NCBI GenBank assembly: GCA_026874595.1
Contig: CM049322.1
Span: 51,673,386-51,737,385, forward strand
Direction of reading: 5' to 3'
Origin: Sipunculus nudus
Taxonomy: Eukaryota; Annelida; Sipuncula; Golfingiida; Sipunculidae
DNA length: 64,000 nt
Both the position numbers and the translations under genes were made by a program. Below the pieces are notes generated by a model that saw only the letters and a program-made list of their open reading frames with translations, was not told where the DNA came from and did not search any database. Each line of letters starts with the position of its first letter. The first letter of the stretch is position 1. Positions 22,901-32,631 of the stretch are shown here, one piece after another.

Positions 22901-25900
22901 TGCACTTTTCTTACAGAATACGCAAATCTGATGAAAGGGTTGTGGAAAGACAAGGAGAAGGACCGTTACGGAGAGAACTATTTATCACCAACTGTCCTCA
23001 AGAACAAGATACAGAAATTCGCCCCCACGTTTACAGGCTACAAGTAAGTCATAGATCTGTGTGTGTGTGTGTGTGTATACCATCCTTCTTCATCGTGTAT
23101 TTGAACTGTTTCCAAAGGTTGACATAGCAGATTGAACATTACTCCTTTATACAGCTCTTCGTTTACTTCATGTTTCTGAAACTTCATGTTGATTAAAATA
23201 TGGGATATCACTTACGATGATTCTCTTGTGTGTGGAGGTCATAAATGACAGCCTGTCACAAAAATTGGGGGCAAACAGATAGTGCTCCCTAGTGTCCAAT
23301 CTGTCCCAATGATTCAACACAGGTATGTGTATACACTGAGCATAACGGTATTAATGAAAATCCTGATATTTATTATGGACTCATCTTCAAACACAGGTAA
23401 TAAAATGAAAATATGTTGCAGGAACATGAAAATTACTTGTTGCAGCATTTAACTCAGTTTGCAGTAGAACTTAATTTTGATTCAGCTGGAATTATTATCA
23501 TGGGGAACCAACGCATGGTACTTAGTTAATGGATAAACAACTAGTTTTGCAAGTTTCCTTGAATTTTTCACGGGTCCTGGTATGCAATTAAAGTTGCTTT
23601 GTAATTTTTTTCACTAAACATAATAGTTAAGTAGAGATCATAATACATACAGGCTGAGAAGCTAGGAATAGTCAGATTTGTCTGTAATAATGAGTGTTCA
23701 GATGAATCAAACTTGCCTGTGTAAACGGGCTTCTTAATGAGCCAGCCATTTGTTTTTCACCGCCATCTACATGCCAAGCCGGGTCAGCGATACCCCATAT
23801 TGCATAGATACCCATAATTACAGAGACAGCAGGATCATACGAGTACATGTGGTGATTATGAGTGGTGTTCTGTTGCAGTCAGCAGGATGCACAGGAGCTC
23901 CTGATCTACCTGCTAGAGGGGCTGCACCAGGACCTGAACAGAGTCACGGTGAAGAAGAAACCAATCATCCCCGACGATGACGAGGATAACAAACTCAAGT
24001 TAGTTATCACACCTGTATTACATCTACACCATACACCACATTATACCTTTATCACAGCTACACCATACCTGCACCGTACCAGTATTGCATCTACATCACA
24101 CCTGCACTATACCTATATTGCATCAACAACACACCTGCCCTTCACCTCTATCACATCTACGCCTAACCTGTAGAACATATATTTAGCATCTACATAACAC
24201 TTGTGCTACACCTGAATTATATCTACAATACACCTGTATTTTATCTACACCACACCTGTAGTACACCTGTATTACTAGTATATCTACACCACACCTGTAA
24301 TGCACCTGTATTATATCTACATTACACCTGTGCTACATCTACAACACACCTGCACTACACCTATATAACATCTACACCACACCTGATGTACATATGTACT
24401 GCATCTACAGCACACCTATAGTTCACCTGTATTACTTCTACATTACACCTGTGCTTCATCTATATTACATCTAGAACACACCTATAGTACACCTTTACTA
24501 CATCTGCACCACACCTGTATTACATCTTCATTATACCTGTGCTACATCTACAACACACCTGCACTACACCTATATTAAATATACACCACACCTGTAGTAC
24601 CTGTATTATATCTACATTACAACTACACCACACCTGATGTACATATTTACTGCATCTTTTGCATCTACAGAGGTATACCTATACTACATCTACACCATAT
24701 ACCACATTTGCACATCTCTTAGCCTGTAGGTGTGGTCACACTTGGTTCATATTTTGGATGTTTTATTGATATATTGATGTATCAGGTAATTGTTACAGCT
24801 CTGATAATGATAATTTGTATTCCTCTCTTTCAGGCCTAGTGCCAAAGCCTTAAAGTATTGGGAGAGGTATTTATCACGGGATAACAGCAAATTTGTTGGT
24901 AAGTTTGTTTTTCCTATGTCTTGTGTACTATTCAGTTCAGCTACTATAATTTTAAATGTGAAAATGTAGACATCATTCAGAGGACAAACTCTGATACAGT
25001 TTAACATATTGATCCTGCTTCTACCAGGGATGTCATTGAAAAAAAACCTCTTGATTCAAGTTTATGCTGCAGGAGATCCACTGACAGCATGTCCTTTGAC
25101 AAGGCATGATGAATCCTTTAATTCAAGGTTTCTGCTGGAGCTAACTTTGAACATGGTTTACCAAGGGCCGGGGAATAAAAGCCTGGTGTACTTGTATGAC
25201 CTACAAACAGTCACAGGCTGATGATTCTCACACAGAGTACTGCACTCTACAAGATTGCAGTGAGATTTGATGGTTATTTTGTGAACAGAAGCAGTTGACA
25301 TACTAATTGACTGAGTGGCATTTTAATAATAAATTAATTTATTATATTTGCCTTAATAGCTCCTCTGGAAGGTGTTAATTTAAAGTCAGTGTCACTGAGT
25401 GAAGTTTTATTTCATCATTGTTTGTATTTGATTATTACAGATATTTTCGTGGGCCAGCTGAGAAGTTGTTTAAAATGCACTGAATGTCAGCATGAGTCAC
25501 TGACCTTTGACCCCTTTTGGGACCTTTCGCTGCCAATAAAAAAGGTGAGTAAATAATTGGCTCTTGGTTAAGCCTAGATTGGTACCCAACTCAATTCTAA
25601 CTGAAATAGAAACAGAGGGTACACCATAATGAGGCTGTTATACAATCAACAGGGGCCTATGTGTGAGGAATGGACTACAAGTCCCTACTAGTATTATGAT
25701 GTTATACCATCAGAGACACAGTGGTGTGAGGAAATGAGACTAATAGTCTCAAGGACCACTAGGCTTTGGGGTGAAACTTCCACTGGCCAGGATGTATAAT
25801 GTGTGTATAAAATGTTTTAAATATACATTCTCAGACTAACATTTTTGCAGCATCTTAAGAAAAAGGTGTATTTATTATTTTAATTATTCATATAAAACAA

Positions 25901-28900
25901 TCTGAATTATTGCACTCAGTGATATATGTCTTTTATCAAACTCCAGAAAAGGTGTGAACGACTTAACCAGAGGAGTGCCAGGGAAATTACTTAACTGCAA
26001 TACCTGTTGCAATGACATTATTTTATTGGTATATATCTCAGAGGTGCCCTGATCTTATACTGTCACACAGTTTATAACAACAGACTGGGGGTGGGGTTCC
26101 CTTTTTCATCTCACTAGCCTGATTTGTTCATAAAACCATGTCAGTTTCATTTTGTGTTTCTGATTTCAAAATACTCAGACGTTATGCTGTTATGTGTAAT
26201 AGGTTTAATATCAAGGTTGCTACACCCTTCTGAATCTTTTTCATTAAGGTCATAAAATTTAAATATGAAAGAAAAGTTAGAAATTACAGTAAATAGGGAA
26301 CAAAATTATAATCTTTGAATGTCTGGCAGTTGGAATGATCTTTTAATCTGATATCCTGTTTCACTTTGGAAACAGATGCACTTGTAAATTGCACATGCAT
26401 TTGCCAAAGGTTTGTTTCTTCGTAGAAAATGACAACTGTCATTTGAGTAGTATAAGCTGTTATTTCGGGACCTAAATTTTCTTTAAATGGTTAGAGAAAA
26501 TCACAAAAAAATACATGGGATTTTAATCCAGGAAGTGTATGTTGCCTGATGCTCTAGTGCTTTAAAGGTTCAGAGAATATAAAAATAATTGATTGGGAAG
26601 AAAATGAAAATAATGTGCATATAATTTAACAAGAATTTCACAGGGATTGATCTTGAGTAAAATAAATATGCATAGCAAATTAATCTCCAAAGTGACATTT
26701 GTGAATTAAACTTCAGAATAATAGAACTTGCTTATCTGCTTATGCTGATAGGGGTTGATGTTCACAAGAATAAAATCAGAGTACCTGTTTATTTTAAATT
26801 GTCAGCTGATGACTGATTTATTGCTTTATCACCAGTTATTCCTCCACAACCTGTATTCTCTCTCTCTATCATTCCCTCTCTCTCTCTCTGTCCCTATATT
26901 TCTTTGTTTAATAGCAGAAAATTATAGAGGTGATATAGTGAAAGTCCGGAAATTAAGTTGAAATACGTCATGGAGATAAGTCATGGTTGTTGGTGAATTT
27001 ACCCTGTTACAAAATAGATGTCACAGATGAGAGGGTTTTAATTTCCAATATCGTGTTAGAAATTACAGATGTAAAAATATCTCTGCAAAATTTATCAGTT
27101 TATAGAGACATCAGTTACAGTAGGTGGAACATTTCACTTGATATCTGACATGTTGGTCGTTCTTGCTGCAGTCGTACCGCCGACACAGCGTATCAACGTA
27201 CGGCTCTTTCGACTATACACCCTCCACAGACTACATGGTAGGGTGTCTAACTATGAATAGCATGAGCATTGCATTGCCTCAGCGTTATCCCAGTGCCTGG
27301 TAGCCATAGCAACCGTGGTAGCCATAGTAACAAGTGCTGCCTCTGCTGCACGAGATGTTCTTGTTTCTGCTGCTGAAGTTCGCTGAAACTCGTGTTCGCA
27401 AGAGTTTCTCGTCTTAATGCTTGAAATTCCCCAAGCAGGACCTTGCCATCACATAAATAGCAAATGATTGGTGTTTCAGGCCCTTGTTCTGTGGCCATTA
27501 TCTGTATTGAATTTATGCATTTTGCATGTGTGCTGAGATTGCATGCTGTACAGGGCATGTCTTTTGTTATATGTTAATATACTGGTAAGTTTCTCAGGCT
27601 GGCCCATGAAACAATATTAAATTTCTTAATATAAAAATTAAGACTAAAATATTAATAGAAACTTTAAAAATTATTTGTGAGTTCAAATAAGTTTGTTTAT
27701 TATATTTTTATCTATCTGTACATTATCATTCTAAGGGGCGGAGGGGGGGGGGGAGGGTCAGGTGGAAGCCCTTCACATTTATTTGTACACTGAAATCTCT
27801 GGGTTTTAAATATGGCTTCCTCTTCAACTCCAAGTCCTTGAAAACATCATTTCATCAATTAAATTCATTACAATATTTGTATTTTGTACAGATATTAATT
27901 CTTACCATATTCTCTAGTTTTTCCAGAAAGTATGCCAAAACAGTCTTTGCATTTATTGAATCAAACTCTGAGCTGAGTCTTAATATATTCCAGCGTTATT
28001 TGTGAAACTGGTTTTGTGTAACATCTGGAAGGTTTAAATAACAGGAAAGGAGAGAAATATGGGCCAAACATGTTAAAATTGAGAACCAAATTCTTGGAAA
28101 TAAAAAAATTTTATGTAAAATTTATTTAATGCTTAAGTGTGTAACCCCTTAGTTTTTATTTTTGTCCAATCAGACCCATCTTCAAGCTGTCAGTCATAAC
28201 ACAAGGCATCTTAATTAGAGTCTGTAGATAATTTGTGAAGTTCCATTGTTAATGTGCATTATTTATCATTGGTATGATAACTTTGTGTTTACCATAGTCT
28301 TATAAAATCATTTTTCACAAATGTTTAATTACTCACTAGTGTGATGATTTAACAGTGTACGTAATTATTATTTGGTGTCTGTACAGTAGTTTTATCTGTG
28401 TTTGGTATATTTACAGCACTCATGTAGCCTGCAGGATTGTTTCAAGATGTTCACGCAGGAAGAGGTTCTAGATGGAGATGAACGACCTGTAAGTTACAAC
28501 CAGAGTTTCAATACATAGCAGGGATCATAATACTTTGAAATTATCACATTTCCTATGGAAAGGCGTTAATACATTTAATGTGCCTTAACACATTAAAAAT
28601 GCTTTTCAGCTAAGAATGCATCCTTCTATCATATCAATCTTTCTGTCACACTTGTTACTGGGAGGGTATTCAGCCTTCTTTGGGTAAAAAGACCTTACTA
28701 GCACAGTCCCTTATGCCCCACCACTTTGACCTTATTATGCAAGTAAACACCCAAATAAACACTCCTCCATGGATAAATTTCCATGTCTTTGATTACTTGA
28801 GCTGTTTATAAGACAAGAGTGACGTCACAAATATGTTGATTGTGTATGTATTTGATTGACAGATGTCATCTGATGGAATGAATTGCTTGATTAGATCTCA

Positions 28901-31900
28901 ACTCCGATGATAATTATATCACAATTTTATGAAGTGTTTTGTCATATTTTGAATGTCAGTACTATAGCTCCTGCAACCCTTGGACTAGAACATTTTATAC
29001 TGTCTCGTTTGTTTAAAAAAAATATCTTGGAAACAGATGCAGAGACGTGTACTAGTAAAGCTGTAATTATTCCTGTTTTCAGCAACTGCACTACTCATTA
29101 AGTTCATTATAAGACTTTATCCACATGTAAACTATAACTTTAAGGTTCTGTCAGACAGATTCTTTTCTCCATGTACTTGCAGCAATGTGAACAATGTAAG
29201 AAGAGGCAGCGCTGCACCAAGCGGTTCACGATCGAGAGGTTTCCCCGGATTCTTGTGCTTCGTATCCTTCACAGAAAAGATGTAAATTCAAAATTGAAAA
29301 ATTTTGGAAAATAATTTTCAGACCAACATGTTTAGTGATAAGTTAGTTTTGGGTGAAATATTGTGGTTGCCCTGATAACTGATTTTACAAATTTTTAAAT
29401 ATTTGCAGTTATATTGATATCACAAAAACTTTTTAACTCAGCTATTGTTTTAAACAGATAGCTGTCCATTGTGGACTCTAAGTGGAACAGTTAGTTGAAT
29501 CTAGTCACAATTTACCTTTGTCATATGTCTGGTAATGTAACAAATGTTTTGTCATACAGGTGAGAGTAAGTATTAAACAAAAAAGGGTTATGAATGGTTA
29601 GACTTATAAATAAAAAGGACTGAAAAGCACCAAAAAACACTGAAAAGGACCAAAAGACATCAAGATTATCTATTACTTCTACTAACAAGTGGCCTTAAAA
29701 GTACTTTTGATTCAATCTGGTACATATCAGCTTGCAAAATGTGTTAACTGAGATTGTCAACATAACAAAATTATAGACAACAGTGATCTGGCATGTGGTG
29801 ATTTTGTATGTAAAGTGACCACCAGGTGTCAGCACTGTATGATGCCGGCGACAGTTGATAATGTAATTTTCATGGTGGTGACAGTTGGCAGATTATTTTG
29901 ACAATTACGTAAATATTTGTACCAAATTTGACAAAATATTTACTGTAAGACCACCAATAGGTAGAAATAGGTGAGAATATTGGAGCATTTTTGGTCCTTT
30001 TTGGTGCTTTTTGGTCCTTTTCAGTTATTATTCTGACCAGTTTTGAAGTAGCGTATAGCTTAAAGCTGGCTATTCATCTACCTCTCCTGTAAAATGTTTA
30101 TGTAGTTTCTGTCTTTTCTTTGTTTATATAAGTAAACTGTGGGTTATTTCTGTTAAGAAAAGATCTTATAACATCTCTGTGATAGCAATATGAGCTTATT
30201 TGTCTACAAGCTGTTAGTTAACATGGCTCATCTGACAATATTGATAAATAATAAAACCATGTCACCTTAGGTGGTCGGTTGCATATGTCCGGAAGTTGTA
30301 AGGTCAGTAGTTGCAAACTGCCTTTTGCAAAACTGGTATGTTTGACCTGCCTCCAGATGATTTTGGGATATTTTATGTTTGTATTATTTTGGCTGGCATC
30401 CCACATGTCATAAACTCATGGCTATAAACAAAATAAAAATCCTGTGTGTTTCAGGATCTGTGTTTTCTGGCCCGTTTTCATAAAAGGTTCAAGGGATTTA
30501 TAATCATTATCTTCAGTATATCTCAGTGGAATATGTCTTCCGCATGTTGTCTGATTCTGTTTAATATCAAAGTGTAGCACTGTCTGTTAGAGTTGGGACC
30601 GATGATCGATTACAACTAATGATCCGTCGGCTGATACAGGTGATCCGATGATTGATCTTGCATTGCCAAATTTTTTTCACAAAGGTGAGGCCTTATAATG
30701 ACAGAAAGAACACTTTCATAAAATTTATGCGAACAAACTGTAGAACAATCTGTGTTCTACCAATAGATTCCCATCTAAGTGTACAATATATGCATGTAGG
30801 TTATAGCCTTTAGAATTATAAGATATACTGTGGTTGGCTTCATATTCGCGAGGCAGAAATTTCGCGATTTCTCCATTTTAAATGTTTCGCGAGGGTTTCA
30901 TTTTCGCGATCTCACCAGAACCTATATCAAATCTTTGGTAAATCCATACCTGTGTGTATTATAAAATGAAAATAAGTCATGAGTTCGTGATATTCTTCTC
31001 ATATAACGATAGACCCGTACACACAGCACAGGTAGTTTAGCTCAAATTTAAGGGAACGTTTTCCCGATACCTGCATGGATGTATCTTATTATAAAATTTC
31101 TTACTGTTCTAACCTATTCCCATACAAGTATTGGCTACACAAAATATGAAGGACACACTCAATTGGCCAGTTATTCCCGAGGGCTTCATTTTCGCGATTA
31201 TTTTCCAGTCGCGAATATCGCGAAATTAAAACCCTCGGGAACAAAAAGGCAACCACAGTATTAGCCAATATTAAGCCTGTATATCATTTGAGAGGATGTA
31301 CAGGTCTATATTTTAACAGTTATTTCATTCTTCTAGAGGACGACCAATGTTTACTGATGATTGGTCATGAAATTACAACTGATTCCCAATACTTCTAAAA
31401 AGAGGCTAATAATCGATCATCGGTTGCTGATATGTTGTTGATGATCGATTATAGTCAAGGAAGGAACTCCCAACACCAGTGTCTATGATGTTTGATAGCT
31501 GTATGTCTGTGTTGAGAAGTAGCTCGTGAGGATAATAAGAACACACAATAAAACATCTTGACTGATGTTTATTTTATTAATTATTTATTTCATTATAAAA
31601 TACTTAATACTGATTTGCTGAGCTATTGTCATGTGTTTTCATTATGAATAAGGTCGAAGAAACGCTAGTCAGAGAAATTAATTTAAATCAAGGCCAGTGT
31701 GACCTTGAACCTTTATGAAATGACCTTGACCCGTTGATTAGATCTGAAGAGATTCAGTCAGGAGAGGATACTTCGCTCCAAGCTGGACACTCCTGTAGAC
31801 TTCCCCATCTCTCAGCTCAACCTTTCTGATTATGCATCCAGTAGATCAGGTAAATGATGCTCTGACATATATATTTATATATAACAGTAGTAGGAATCGC

Positions 31901-32578
31901 TTGCTAAATCATGTCTATCTTACCAGAAATATGCTGTATAGAATAATACCTAAAATATTGACATCCTAAATTCAGCCAAACTTGTACATCACACTGAAAG
32001 GTCAAGGTTATGGCTGTGTTCTTGACACTTATTTGTTGCAAAAGGTTAAGTTTTAATGCTGTTGTGCTGTTTTGTGCCTCTTATATCTCTGACAGAATGA
32101 GAATATTTTTAGCGGAATAAAATTAGATCTTTGGATTTACAGACTTAATCATTTGTGATCAATTATGCAGCTGATTTAATCCATTATGAAGAAAAATGAC
32201 CAATCATTTATATAATCCAATAATTGGCACACTACTAGAAGTAATATGTATATGTATATATATAAATGTTATAGCCTCTATTCTGTACCACCTAAACATT
32301 AGATCCTTTCACATCACACTGGTGACATCTATCTGCAGCGACTGGTACTGACTGTTTGGGTCTAAATAAGAAACATATCTTGTAATATCTCAAATGAGAA
32401 ATTCAAGAAGAAACCATAAAGATAACCTTTTTAAATCTTTCCAAAATAATCTCTGATTTCTTTGTTATTGATAATGTTTACTTGTATAGATTTTAGTTTT
32501 AAAATATTGATATATATTAATATTGTTTATGATGTAAATATTATTGAAATAACAATTATATATATATAAACAATTATA

Positions 32579-32631
<53 letters not shown>

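Noticed and set aside
23862-24421. Frames rich in His-Thr-Tyr repeats after USP2 exon 5
   Set aside because: The first is exon 5 running past its donor into the ACACCTGTA minisatellite, and the second is the minisatellite alone.
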